Part shown: positions 21,113 to 31,719 of the stretch, one piece after another | How the letters are laid out: every line of letters starts with the position of its first letter | How positions within the stretch are numbered: the first letter of the stretch is position 1 | Origin: Herpomyces periplanetae | Lineage: Eukaryota; Ascomycota; Laboulbeniomycetes; Herpomycetales; Herpomycetaceae | Length of the DNA: 64,000 bases | Assembly (NCBI GenBank): GCA_009733715.1 | Contig: WMKJ01000013.1 | Span: 117,657 to 181,656 of the forward strand | Direction: 5' to 3' | Program-made: the position numbers and the translations under genes | Notes under the pieces: generated by a model | Databases searched by the model: none | What the model saw: only the letters and a program-made list of their open reading frames with translations | Told to the model about the DNA's origin: nothing

Positions 21113-22693
21113 ATGGAATCAGCTCTTAATATTACAGATAATGAACCGAATAATATAACTAATCCCTGGATTGATTCGTTCATAGTATCTGCACCAGGCA
21201 AAGCAATAATTTTCGGAGAACATGCCGTAGTTCATTTTCAGGTTAGCACGGAAACTGCCATAACGCGATTCTGTTTCATTGATCTTGCCACTTCACATTA
21301 ATACTGATAGCAAAACGTTAAGCCGGCTATTGCAGCTTCTATTTCCTTGCGTACATATGTGCTTGTTCGATCTAACCATGAAACTTCGCCAATCGTACGC
21401 TTATATTTTCCTGACATTAAGTTTTCATTATCATGGAACTCCGTCAACTTACCGTGGAAAGAGTTTGGTCGACTACAGGAAAATATTGAATCACTAAAGC
21501 CAACTAACACGTTAAACGTTCAACATCTTAAGTTAATTCAGCCGTTCATAGTTAACGCACTAAAAAATGCCACGGAAATTTGCATTAAAACGTTCACCTC
21601 AGCTGCCACAGCTTTCTTGTTACTTTTCATGTACCTTGGGAAGCCTTATTGCTCCAATACGTTTATTATTCGTTCATCACTTCCAGTTGCGTCAGGCCTT
21701 GGTTCAAGCGCTTCGTTATCCGTTAGCTTAGCTTGTGCATTGTTAATACTTAACGGTCAAATCAGCCCGCCTAAGTCGTCCAGTCCATCAGATGAATCTA
21801 CCGCCCACTCAAACTTGATTAATGCGTGGGCCTACATTTCCGAAATGTGTTATCACGGAAATCCGTCAGGGATCGATAATACAGTTGTGTGCTTTGGTAA
21901 AGCTGTTTACTTTAAGCGTAATGCAGAAACTGGATCTTCAAACATACGTTGGATGGCCAATTTTCCGAGACTGCCCTTTATCATAACAAATACCCGCCAA
22001 CAACGGTCAACGGCGGATCTCGTGCGCCGTGTGACTTTGTTAAAAGAGACATTTCCTGCCATCGTAGATAAACTCTTCGAAGCAATCGGAGATGTAACCG
22101 AGAAAGCTTATTTACTACTAACACAGCACGCGGGTCCCGTAAATACGTCTTTAATTCATTCATTAGGAAAGCTAATGGTAATCAATCATGGGTTACTAGT
22201 TTCACTTGGCGTATCACATCCTCGAATTGAACGAGTGCGTGCCGCAATTGACTTTTGCGATAAAGGATGGTCAAAACTAACGGGAGCGGGTGGGGGAGGC
22301 TGCGTGATTTCACTTATTCGCCAAGAAATGTACCCTGTCCCAGATCGTCCCGCGGAAATGAATCATGAAGCAGAAGGAGAAAGTGAACTTATGCTAACGG
22401 CTCTGAAATCGTGTAATCCGTTTACCGAATCACAGTTGGCCAGGATAATGCTGGATCTCATGAAAGAAAGTCTTGAACCGCAAGAAGTTATGGTTGGTGT
22501 TGCGGGTGTAGGAATACTTACACCTAACTGCAGTGAGGAGTCAGGAAGAATTAAGAGTATCGACCATGAGTTATTTGTACAATGCACTGATATATCTTGT
22601 CTTTATGAACCCAAAGGCATAGAAAAGATAGATCTTAACACATCAGAATGGTCTTGGAAGCACTGGCAGCGTGAAAGTTATGCAGAGGTGTAA
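21113..22693 (+). CDS. ERG12: Mevalonate kinase
   Basis: Two exons, 21113-21241 and 21323-22693, giving about 499 residues. The enzyme phosphorylates mevalonate with ATP in the sterol/isoprenoid pathway (GHMP kinase family). The N-terminus has VSAPGKAIIFGEHAVVH; GHMP motif 2 is PVASGLGSSASLSVSLACAL near residues 165-180; HGNPSGIDN follows near 230; the glycine-rich motif 3 TGAGGGGCVISL is near 363. The intron has an unusual GTTAGC donor. I favour the acceptor AAG|CCG at 21322, which makes HFQPAIAAS in register with the family HGKPAIAAS; a TAG at 21310 would add four residues. The frame is open upstream to 21035, so an alternative start 26 codons earlier is possible. Confidence 0.96.
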
Positions 22694-23141
22694 TTCATTC
22701 TAACCCTTTGGAAGTATCACTGTGAACTAATGACAATGGTTTACACTGACTTCTAGACTATTTTAATCTAATCACAGGGTTTTGTTTGGTCAGTGAGTCC
22801 GTGTATATTATAATCTATCTACTAATCGATGTCCGTACCAAATGTATTAACATAAACGATTCATTAATGCGAGCAAGTTAAGCACAAAGAAAAAAACCAG
22901 AAAATCGCAAACCCATTCATGGAGACTTGAGCAGCAGACCCACCAACGTCTAGATTGATGGAAGCTCACTAACAAATTATGTATTGTTCTGTAACTCATA
23001 CAATGATTAAACGCAAGTAACAGAACGTGAATCCGCGCAGGAAACGAGGAATGAACGAACTTGGACGCTAACCAAGAATACATAGACGGTGAACGTCCTA
23101 GTCTGACAATCAATAATTTTTTAAATTTCCAATTGCCAGAA
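22694..23141. other. Convergent intergenic region, ERG12 / SHR3
   Basis: Two 3' ends face each other. I see no gene or notable repeat here. Confidence 0.4.
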
Positions 23142-24062
23142 TTAACCTCGTCGCCGTCTGGAATGGGATGCGGGATTCAGAGATCCAGAGGTCGACGAAT
23201 GAGAAGATGTTAAAGCAGATGAGCCCACGGTTGTGGGAGATGAGCGAGCGCGCGAAGAATTCGACGTTAACTGCGTTGAATGATCGTGACATGAAGAACT
23301 GTGATCATGGTGCGATGGTTTTCCTGCCATTGATCCGCAGCTAGCCTGTTGAATTTGCTCTAGTTCAATTTCTTCCTTACGGGCGGCATACCATTGACCT
23401 GTTTGTAAAACGAGAATTCCAATTAATAGCACTGCGAGTATCGTGTTAGATGCAGCCATAATGAGAAGACTGTCACGTCTTCCAAAGTATTCAGGTGCAT
23501 TCAAGGGTGTTGACGAAGAATAAGGTGTACTACTGGGGGATAATGAAGAAAGTGATGTGGACGAAGTTAACTCGGACAGAGAAGGTCCTGTGGGTAACAA
23601 AGTGGATCCGGTTCTGTTTATTGGCTTTCCATCGTAAATACCAATACTAACTACCCGCAAGCCTTGTATAATATTGGTGAGGTAAATGACTAGCCCAATT
23701 AAATAGAGGACAAGACTAGCCCCGTCGAAAAGCATATTACTCTCCGAGGGCTTGTATAGTTTAACAAGAAATCCCAAGATTCCCGTTCCCATGACCATAT
23801 GAAGGATACGAGGTACTAAAGGGGGTGAAGCATGTAGGAAGCGTAAATGAGATTCTTGAACATCAAGGTAATAATCTATAGGTTTTACCGAAGAGACTAA
23901 ATGTTTCAGTTTAGGGGCCGAGGCTAGGTTTTCCTTTGTGGGCATGGCCCATAATATGTAATAATCATAAGGAAGAAGAGAAAACAGTACACCAAGGAAG
24001 AAACATGTAGAGCCGACTATAAGAAAGGTGGCAAAAGAATGAGGCTGAATACACCGACGCAT
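23142..24062 (-). CDS. SHR3: Shr3-type ER membrane chaperone for amino acid permeases
   Basis: A single frame of 306 residues. Shr3 is an ER membrane protein that keeps amino acid permeases from aggregating and helps load them into COPII vesicles. The family features are all present: SFATFLIVGSTCFFLGVLFS with LPYDYYILW after it, HLRFLHASPPLVPRILHMVM, a third span with GASLVLYLIGLVIYLTNII, and a fourth span LLIMAASNTILAVLLIGIL with QTGQWYAARKEE after it, giving the four-helix topology. The luminal loop between spans 3 and 4 is extended by a Ser/Thr/Pro-rich insert. The cytosolic tail is His/Ser-rich and ends RRRRG. A TTCAG six codons in could be an acceptor, so a different first exon is possible. 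Confidence 0.92.
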   Translation of the reverse strand: MRRCIQPHSFATFLIVGSTCFFLGVLFSLLPYDYYILWAMPTKENLASAPKLKHLVSSVKPIDYYLDVQESHLRFLHASPPLVPRILHMVMGTGILGFLVKLYKPSESNMLFDGASLVLYLIGLVIYLTNIIQGLRVVSIGIYDGKPINRTGSTLLPTGPSLSELTSSTSLSSLSPSSTPYSSSTPLNAPEYFGRRDSLLIMAASNTILAVLLIGILVLQTGQWYAARKEEIELEQIQQASCGSMAGKPSHHDHSSSCHDHSTQLTSNSSRARSSPTTVGSSALTSSHSSTSGSLNPASHSRRRRG

Positions 24063-26283
24063 TGATTTCGTACGGGAAGATAAAACACCCCCAACTGTGG
24101 ACGAAACTGCAAAAATGTATGAATTGTAAAGGTTATTGAGGGTAAAGCAAGTTCTGTATTAATTTAGGTAGAAAGTCAGAAAATTTGGAAGATCCCACAC
24201 CGAGAGTATGGTGTATGGTCTAACCGCGTAAATTGTGTGAAAATTGAACGAATAGTGACAATGTAAATCATCAAAAAAATAGTTTACGAAAATATTTCCC
24301 TTGATGAAGTGAATTGGAAAAAATTGTTACACGGAGAATGAAAAAGACTCAGATGGAGGTGATAACATGGTAGATTAAGAAGTAAAAGCCAACCAGGAAA
24401 ACGGCAAATTCCAAATGTGAAAATCCAAAAACTTATCGATTCCAGCCCAAAACTTGATTATCACGCGACTCATCAGGTGACATGCCGAAACCCGGGTAGA
24501 ACCGGCTCGGGAACTACGTGCTCGAGCTTGGCGCACGGCTTCCCGGCGCGGGTCGGATTAAGTATGTTACGAGTGATGCTGGGCTTCGAGGAAGGGAAGT
24601 TTCGTGATAGATTTTGGGAGACTCTGGAGAGTTGAAAGAAACATTTCTTTGTCGTCTGTCTGATTAATCGTCTTATTTTTGCTGGGAAGCAAATATTAAA
24701 TGGGGGAAATTCGGAGTATCTTTTACACTTTTGATTCATCAGAGAAAAATAGTTCTATTATGCATGCTATTCAATTAAACTTTGTCGCCCACAAATCTAT
24801 TCTATCCCTACTACAAAGCTGTTCAAGCAATATTTGACCCATAAAATAAACCTTTCAACAACTGACTATAGGAGATGTTTTATAATGGTTGAGGAGAAAT
24901 GAATTGAACACGCTGCATTAAGCGAAGTGCGTATATTGACATTGTCATGTTGAACTGTCAATATGCTCGACATGCATGTGTAGTGTAATATGATAGTTAC
25001 AATGTGAAACAAGACAACCCTCGTAATTTTGTTCATTTAATCATTAAGTGCCTTCATCGGCTAATAAGAGCCTGGCAGATGGTTGAAAGCTAGGTAGTGA
25101 CTGAAGCTATAATGTTTTTATTATACGCCATACTAGTCGCAACGGTACTCCATGATCTTTTGGTATATTCGTACCAGTCGATATCATAACTTGGGCTTCA
25201 CCAAATAAAATTTGCCATGGACTACCGGAAATCCCAGCTCAGCTACTTAAAATGTACTTCACAGTTCTAAACTTTGAAACATGCTAGCTGAATACAGAGT
25301 CGATTGCAAATAAGTTGGCAAAACTTACAGTTTAGGTGAATGGTTTTCTGCAATTCCATGATTCGCAGAACTCGTTTCTTACATTGCACCTTTTCACCAT
25401 TTTCCGCTATACTTGTCAAAACCTCATCTGAAAATAGTAGTATAGTGCAATTATCCTTTTTTATCTTGAATCCGGCCCGCAGCTTCGATGGTTAACCGGT
25501 CAATTGGTACGAAGTAAACTCCATTGGCAGCTTATACGGCAACATGTTGCGAGCCCTCTCATAAGCCAAAAGTTTATTTTTGCAAATAAACTTTATTTAT
25601 TTATTTTTTTTAAGTTTACTACTAGGACTTGAGAACGTTATTAAACAGATTAAGCAATCCGTTGTGTCCTCCGAATACACTGATTTAAGACTTTATCGTC
25701 AAGCTAATTTAGCAAGCTATAATTACCGCAAAAAGTGTGAAATTTGTTTTCTCGACCATCACGATACACTAGTATACGATTGGAACTTTCATCATCTAAC
25801 AGTCTGTCCACATTTAAGTGCACACTCCATGCGAAGAACAACACACGATCGCCAAATCCGCTCAGAATGTATCAAGCATCTCAACAACCTCACTAGGGTT
25901 TACTTGAATGTGTAGCGTATCAATCATTCGGCTGCTCCCTGTGCAAAAGTTAGTTTGAATAGTAACTACGACTTTTGTCATCTGTTAAAATACGGAAATT
26001 TAGGTCAGCAATCTTACCCGAATAGTATTGATATCGAATGATACCAGATTGCTCGTGGGAGCCAAGATACGAACGAGTGACTGTGGGCACTAGTCATTGT
26101 CAATTAAAAACTGTTGGCGATTCAGGAAAATTAACTGAATGAAGTTCTCACGTTTCTATAGGCGCCTTTAATGTCGAAAATTTAAGAGTTTGGCTATTAG
26201 AAAGTTTAATTGTTGTTGCATAAATAGTGCGCTTCTACATTTTAGTAATTTTCAACCTTCATAGCAGAATTAACGTCAGCCTA
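24063..26283. other. Intergenic region, SHR3 / TPR-SET gene
   Basis: 2.2 kb without a supported gene. 24480-24560 is a GC-rich island with CCCGGG, CTACGTGCTCGAG and GCGCGGG, probably the SHR3 upstream control region. A 9-bp inverted repeat (ATATTGACA/TGTCAATAT) lies at 24933-24964. An open frame at 25580-25915 is described under findings. The rest is AT-rich. Confidence 0.45.
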
Positions 26284-29200
26284 ATGGCCGAAAAGGCTAC
26301 GGAATCGCAATTAATTGATGAATTATCAAGAGATGAATGCATATACACTAACAATGGAGATGAAGATCCCGTTGATGACAATTTTATTTCAGCTTTGCCC
26401 AATGTACCGGTTATTCTACCACTTCAACCTCGGCGCCACAAGAATGATCTGGTTGATATACTTGAGTACGATGAAAGAAATGACAAGAACGAGATTGGAT
26501 TATCAAAATCTTCATCCTTCGGCAATGATTACGATGGTAATGATCATTACGAAGTTAATGATGAAATTGAAGATTGGGATGCTAATGCTCAGTCAATTGA
26601 TTGCATGGAAAACATGAGCTTACCATTAAGGCCGGCGAAAGTAAATGAAGACGATAGTCAAGCCACTATAACGAGCAAGGACGACCAGAGATTCTCTGAT
26701 GAAGAGTATAATCGTCCAGAAACAGCGCTTGCGAATCATGCGACTGGACAGGAGGCCGAAACTATTGAGTCGGGATCATCGGGTGAAGTTACAGGTGATC
26801 CTCTGAGAGTTGAACATTTTATCAAATTGGTTGACTGTGGAAGACGCATTATCATTGCTAGTAATCTTTTTGCAGAAAATAAAGCATTGGAGGCGTGCCG
26901 AATGTATACTGATATCTTGAATAGCACATGCCCGGGACATCCACTTATCTATCTAAATCGCAGTTTAACTTACATGATAATGGGAAGCTGGGAATTGGCC
27001 GCAGCGGATGCGTCACGGGCGTCTAACTTAGCACTGTTAGCAACAGAAGATTTACATGATGAAACATCATCACAGATATCATTTAATACAAGATTGTACC
27101 TTCGGAGTTCATTACGAGCATTCTTAAATGATGCATGGAACAGGGATACGGCGGAGTCTATACCATATTTCGGCCGACATATCGGAAGAGTATCGTGTAT
27201 GGCATCGTTACACGTGGACGGATGTGCAGACTTACTGGACGAAATTGGGTATGAAAATTTGTACATGGCAGTTGGAGTACCACCCGATCGGTATGTTGCA
27301 CGAGCGGGTCATACGCATGGAGTATTCACATCTGGAGGACCACATGACAGATGGTTAAACTACCTAGATATAGTTGAACGAAACTATTTGGAACCTTTTC
27401 ATACGTTTAAACTAGCACATGAAATTTACCTAAAGGCACAATGGCGATTGGCATTAGCAATGTGGCACTTGGGAGCGGGTGCGGCGAAAGCGGCGTTTAA
27501 CAACCTTTCTAACCTGTGCGATCGATTATTCGTTCCGAGTAACGATGGAGAAGCTATAGAATTTATTGCTAACCAAAGACGAAGAATGGATGTAGCTAGT
27601 ATGGGAAATTTGAGAATGGGGCGAAATGGAAAAGTTGGTGGAACTTCCATAGTAGCGTGGAAATGCCAGAGGAGTGAACTAACTAGCTTAGCGGATGCAA
27701 TTCTAAAAGATATTCATGGGTGGTTGGACGATCAGTCAAACTGGGCGTTAGGTCATGGATTAAATGTGAATATGGTGCGAGATGAAATGATGAAATTTTT
27801 GGATTGGCAGTATACCAGATCAGAGAGGCCATCTGGTGTATGCGCTCTAGCAGCGTCAGTTGATACACCAGATGTTCTAGTGGCAAAGTTAAACCGGTAC
27901 ATACGAGGGTTGGAACCAGAGGATATGAGCCGAGGAATTGGTGCTTGCTTTTCACTGGTAAAAGGAACAGGAGCTATAGTATTATTGGCAACACGGGATA
28001 TACACCCAGGAGAAACGATATTTATGGAAAATGGAGTTATCACAATGTCTACAGAGCCAAATATAAATTTTGGAGCATTAGTTTGCGGGAATTGTTGCGC
28101 GGAGATTGGAGAGGAGGAGGAGGAGGAGGAAGATATAAAGAATATAATTTCGCAAGGTAAAAAAGATGAAAACAAAGAAAGGACTAAAATAAAGCAAAGT
28201 AAGAAGTCTGATAAGCTGAACGAGAATGTTTGGGGAAGACCACGAGGAAATTCCATAGTATTTGAAATGGCACAACCGGGAAGTTTCAAGCAAGAAATAA
28301 AAGTGGACAAAGGTAGTGAGAGTAGAGATGAACTGCAGGACGAGAATGAAAGAAACGTAAGCAAGGAGGATTCAGAACAATCAAAAGTCGACAAAACATT
28401 GTCACCATCACAGATTTTGATTGACGAATTTGACAGCGGAAACGAGGAAAGTGACTCGGGGTCTGATCAAGGCAAGAGCAATGGGCATGGGCCGGGTGCG
28501 GAAGGTGCAGATTTCCAGAAGCGGAAAGAGTGGAGTGGTAGGGCTGAAGCTGCGCAGAAAGATCAGACGATAAGGCTGTGCTCGTTGTGTAAAGCGGTTT
28601 TTTGTGGGGACAGGTGTATGGCGACAGCGCGAGATCGCCATTTGATATTTTGCGGAAGCCGGATTTTGGAATGGGCAAGATCGGCAAGTTTAGTTTGTGA
28701 TGAACAGAGTACAATTGATGCCCTGCTACCAAATTACAGTGAAAGATGTCTTCGAAACCTTATGATAGTTAAACTATTAGTCACTTGGGCCATCCGCAAT
28801 GGATTTACTAGTTACACGTCGGAAAGAAGAGTTAAAGAAAACATTTTGAATTTAGCTGGATTGGGATTTGGAGATTTACAGCAGCATTTTTTGGGAAAAG
28901 GCAGATCGGTACTTCCATCGTTAATGAGACATAACTTCAACATTGATAGAGATATATTACATGGACAACCTAAACCATGGCAGTTGTATCCAGAATTACG
29001 GGACGTACACCGTTTAAATAAATCCCAGGAAAAACGCCCGAAGAGGGGGCCTGATGCAATTTTGGAATCCAAGTTCTTCAGGGGAATGATAACACCATTT
29101 CCACACTACTGGTCTTTCACATCAAATATTCATGTTCCTCTACAGGCATTCAAAACGGTTCTTGGAAATGAAATGTTACATGATGGTGCATTTCTCGATA

Positions 29201-29622
29201 CCCCAACCGTTGCCACACTAAACCATGCTATAGCTAGCAGCATGCTTATCGAAAAAATCAATCCCGATGATTCTAGTGACTATCATGATACTGATACTTC
29301 AATGGACGGCTCTCCTGGTTCCTCGTATCGTCAGAAAAAAAAGTCCACCACACGACCACGTAGCCCATCTGGTAAAAATCTATCACGCGATACATACCGA
29401 GCCATGATCTCCGTTTTAGCGCGAATTATACCGCCTGAATCATCTAATAACGAAGCAACACCCAATGCTGTTTTAGTATATGATGCAAAACCTCTTACGA
29501 TAAGATTAGTCGCACAATCACCTTTAAATAAGCCCTTTATCCGTCGAGGTGATATAATCATTCGTCAAAAGTCCGTGAGAAGGATTGATGATCGAGGCAT
29601 TATCGACCTGTCACATGACTAA
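26284..29622 (+). CDS. TPR and SET-like domain protein (fungal SMYD-type family)
   Basis: A single exon of 1,112 residues from the ATG at 26284 (MAEKATESQL); the frame is open to 26227, but that extension looks like leader. The acidic N-terminal ~180 residues are followed by a TPR-like segment (~200-265: FAENKALEACRMYTDIL and YLNRSLTYMIMGSWELAAAD). The first half of a SET fold is near 575-610 (KGTGAIVLLATRDIHPGE, TIFMENGVI). It is interrupted by a Cys cluster (CGNCCAEI, then an acidic Glu-repeat linker of ~150 residues, then CSLCKAVFCGDRCM...H...C), a MYND-like arrangement. The C-terminal SET part is ATPNAVLVYDAKPLTIRLV and RRGDIIIRQ. The usual NHSCxPN and final Tyr are not evident, so methyltransferase activity is doubtful. 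I know no function for the family. Confidence 0.72.
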   Translation: MAEKATESQLIDELSRDECIYTNNGDEDPVDDNFISALPNVPVILPLQPRRHKNDLVDILEYDERNDKNEIGLSKSSSFGNDYDGNDHYEVNDEIEDWDANAQSIDCMENMSLPLRPAKVNEDDSQATITSKDDQRFSDEEYNRPETALANHATGQEAETIESGSSGEVTGDPLRVEHFIKLVDCGRRIIIASNLFAENKALEACRMYTDILNSTCPGHPLIYLNRSLTYMIMGSWELAAADASRASNLALLATEDLHDETSSQISFNTRLYLRSSLRAFLNDAWNRDTAESIPYFGRHIGRVSCMASLHVDGCADLLDEIGYENLYMAVGVPPDRYVARAGHTHGVFTSGGPHDRWLNYLDIVERNYLEPFHTFKLAHEIYLKAQWRLALAMWHLGAGAAKAAFNNLSNLCDRLFVPSNDGEAIEFIANQRRRMDVASMGNLRMGRNGKVGGTSIVAWKCQRSELTSLADAILKDIHGWLDDQSNWALGHGLNVNMVRDEMMKFLDWQYTRSERPSGVCALAASVDTPDVLVAKLNRYIRGLEPEDMSRGIGACFSLVKGTGAIVLLATRDIHPGETIFMENGVITMSTEPNINFGALVCGNCCAEIGEEEEEEEDIKNIISQGKKDENKERTKIKQSKKSDKLNENVWGRPRGNSIVFEMAQPGSFKQEIKVDKGSESRDELQDENERNVSKEDSEQSKVDKTLSPSQILIDEFDSGNEESDSGSDQGKSNGHGPGAEGADFQKRKEWSGRAEAAQKDQTIRLCSLCKAVFCGDRCMATARDRHLIFCGSRILEWARSASLVCDEQSTIDALLPNYSERCLRNLMIVKLLVTWAIRNGFTSYTSERRVKENILNLAGLGFGDLQQHFLGKGRSVLPSLMRHNFNIDRDILHGQPKPWQLYPELRDVHRLNKSQEKRPKRGPDAILESKFFRGMITPFPHYWSFTSNIHVPLQAFKTVLGNEMLHDGAFLDTPTVATLNHAIASSMLIEKINPDDSSDYHDTDTSMDGSPGSSYRQKKKSTTRPRSPSGKNLSRDTYRAMISVLARIIPPESSNNEATPNAVLVYDAKPLTIRLVAQSPLNKPFIRRGDIIIRQKSVRRIDDRGIIDLSHD

Positions 29623-29744
29623 TCCGTATTTAGGTAAAGCACACTGAAAATGAAGTTTTCTTGGAAGCGATTTTATAGTGAAAATTGGTTAAATGGTTTA
29701 CTTGTGCACAAAATTACAGTGTTTGATGGGTTAAATTAATTAGA

Positions 29745-30194
29745 ATGAATTCCTATCAAAAAAATCCCCCTTTAATTCACCGTGTAGAGGGTTCGACGCA
29801 GTGCTGTACGGTTAAAGAAGCCAGAGTCATGTTATCCGAGTATTTAAACCTTTCGCAAACCCGCGCTCATCTTCACCCTGACAGCGTGATTATGGCGGGA
29901 AAACGAGGAGAGAATCTGTTTTCAACTTGTAATTTATCCGTACGTGATATGGAGTTAGTGTGAGTACTAAAAATGGTTATAACTACTCATTGCATGGCTG
30001 AAAATATATTTTAACGTTAAGCATCCTTCAGTGATAATAATGAACGGCATTCGCTTGTATCAGGAATTGTTAATTTTGCGCCTGGGTGCGGGCGTGATGG
30101 TGGAGTAGTTTTGCACTGTTTAAGAAGATTAGAGCGGGGTTTGAACGGAGAAGTTTTAACGAACGACAATTTTCACGAAGCAAATGAATCCTAA
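29745..30194 (+). CDS. Small two-exon protein, not recognised
   Basis: Exons 29745-29959 and 30032-30194 give 125 residues. The intron is 72 nt with a GTGAGT donor, a TTTTAAC branch and a CTTCAG acceptor; the phase fits exactly (GT+T = Val) and the second exon stays open to a TAA. The product has HRVEGSTQCCTVKEARVML, PDSVIMAGKRGENLFSTCNL and, after the intron, IVNFAPGCGRDGGVVLHCLR. It has mixed, non-repetitive composition like a folded cytosolic or nuclear protein, without signal peptide or membrane span. It sits tightly between the TPR-SET gene (122 nt upstream) and the PRE3 3' end (78 nt downstream), which favours a real gene. I do not recognise the family. Confidence 0.55.
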
Positions 30195-30272
30195 TCAGAC
30201 AAGCCTATTTGATTCATATGAAGTTTACTCATACATTAATTAATTAAATTAGCGTTTTCTGCGAATAAAATT

Positions 30273-31353
30273 TCACTCAACTGCGCTTGAACACGAAACG
30301 CTAATCGACTGTAAACCTGGGCCAGAATAATCGCAATCTGGTAAGTAAAGATGACGCTGTGCGCCTTTGGCCGAAAGCACTACCATTCTAATCACACCAC
30401 CGGAACTTCCGTCCCACTTGATTGCTTCACAAAGTGCTCCTTTGACAAAGTTAATAGCATCTTCTTCGCTCATGTTCTCTCGCCAATTGGCATCACAATA
30501 TCCGTAGATATACGTCGATCCCGAGCCTCCTATAGCGTAGGATTGCTGGTGTAAAGAGCCACCCAGCGGGATAGCGTAAACAGAGCCGCCGTATTCCTTG
30601 TCGTAGCCTGCGATAATTAACCCCGCGCTGGAATTGTAGTCGGTTAATGTATGAATGACAAAGAGTACGGAACACTGATTAGATCAACACTTACCTTAAC
30701 ATACCGCGATTGGCGTAGCAAAATTCTTGAAACACGGCAGCAGCAATTTGTGTAGTCGGCGGGGTGCCGTTGTTTATAGCATACATGTTCATATGATAAC
30801 GAACCACATCAGCTACGGCTTGTGTATCAGCCGCTGAACCCGACCGACAGCACCATATGGTATCGTGAATTTGTGTTAACTTATCCGTTACACGATTTGC
30901 GATATACGCGCCCGTCGTAGTACGTGAATCCGCGCCAAGTATAACTCCATCACGGAAGTTGACCGCGATACTATTGAGTAATTAATAGCGTGAAAGTGCT
31001 ACGATTTGTCCCGCCGCGTAGATGCGCAAGTGTGCACATGCACATACTTACATTGAAGTTCCCAGACTGTGCATACGAGTAGGGACGTACGATTGCCGTA
31101 GTGATTAGCCAGGATAACTGTAGGTGTGAACGTGTACAATGTGCACACGTACAGAACTTGACTTACTTAACCTCTCCCTGCTTGAGATGGTTCATGTCAA
31201 CGTGAATTCCGTCTAGCGTAATCGCAATTAAAATGTAAGTTAACGTTAACTTTGTTTCACGGGAAAGCATGTATGCGCATCCGCACGTACACCTTTAGGA
31301 GTTATACATCCTCACGTTTACTTACCCGCTGAAAGTGTGCCTGCTACGGCCAT
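30273..31353 (-). CDS. PRE3: 20S proteasome subunit beta-1 (caspase-like activity)
   Basis: Five exons in transcript order: 31326-31353, 31167-31212, 31052-31066, 30695-30970 and 30273-30627, giving 239 residues. All four introns have GTAAGT-type donors and AG acceptors, and every junction restores conserved sequence. Pre3 forms the caspase-like (post-glutamyl) site of the 20S core. The propeptide ends at Gly27 and the mature enzyme starts at Thr28 within LGTSIIAVNF. Downstream are [52 protein letters not shown] and [17 protein letters not shown], all near-identical to the family. The third exon is only 15 nt. The protein is slightly longer at the C-terminus than yeast Pre3. It is divergent from the uS13m gene across 366 nt. 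Confidence 0.98.
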
Positions 31354-31719
31354 ACTTGTCAATTTATATGTATACGAAGGTTGGATAAATCGGTTAACCT
31401 TGACGCGTTTTCTTCAAGCTAAAACTGTCGAGTGATGTTAGGTTGGGCTAACGTTGACCGTACCGATGCGAGTTATCATGGCACCACGCTACTCCGTTTA
31501 TTAGCACGTGTCTTCGTCCTACTACGGCCTCAGACCGGTATATCACATGATTCCTGACTAAAGAATTCCTGGTGCAGACGCGTAGAGCCATTAGTTGGGG
31601 TAGATTGAATGTTAAGCTTCGGTATTGTGTGTTCTAGCGTTTTTACTCTTTTCCATAAATTGTTGGAAATGACATTCGTATATTTTAAATTATCATGGTA
31701 TGGGCTGCGATTTTCATTC
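31354..31719. promoter_or_regulatory. Bidirectional promoter, PRE3 / uS13m
   Basis: 366 nt between the two ATGs, with a CACGTG at 31505-31510 close to the midpoint, 152 nt before the PRE3 ATG and 210 nt before the uS13m ATG. No TATA box is obvious. No proteasome-type GGTGGCAAA element was seen. Confidence 0.5.

Noticed and set aside
24933-24964. 9-bp inverted repeat ATATTGACA/TGTCAATAT as an operator
   Set aside because: Short, AT-rich and single; such repeats are expected by chance in 64 kb.
27753-28394. 213-codon Ser/Leu/Phe-rich frame antisense to the TPR-SET gene
   Set aside because: Mirror image of the acidic, Glu-repeat-rich insert of the sense gene; low complexity and no start context or motif.
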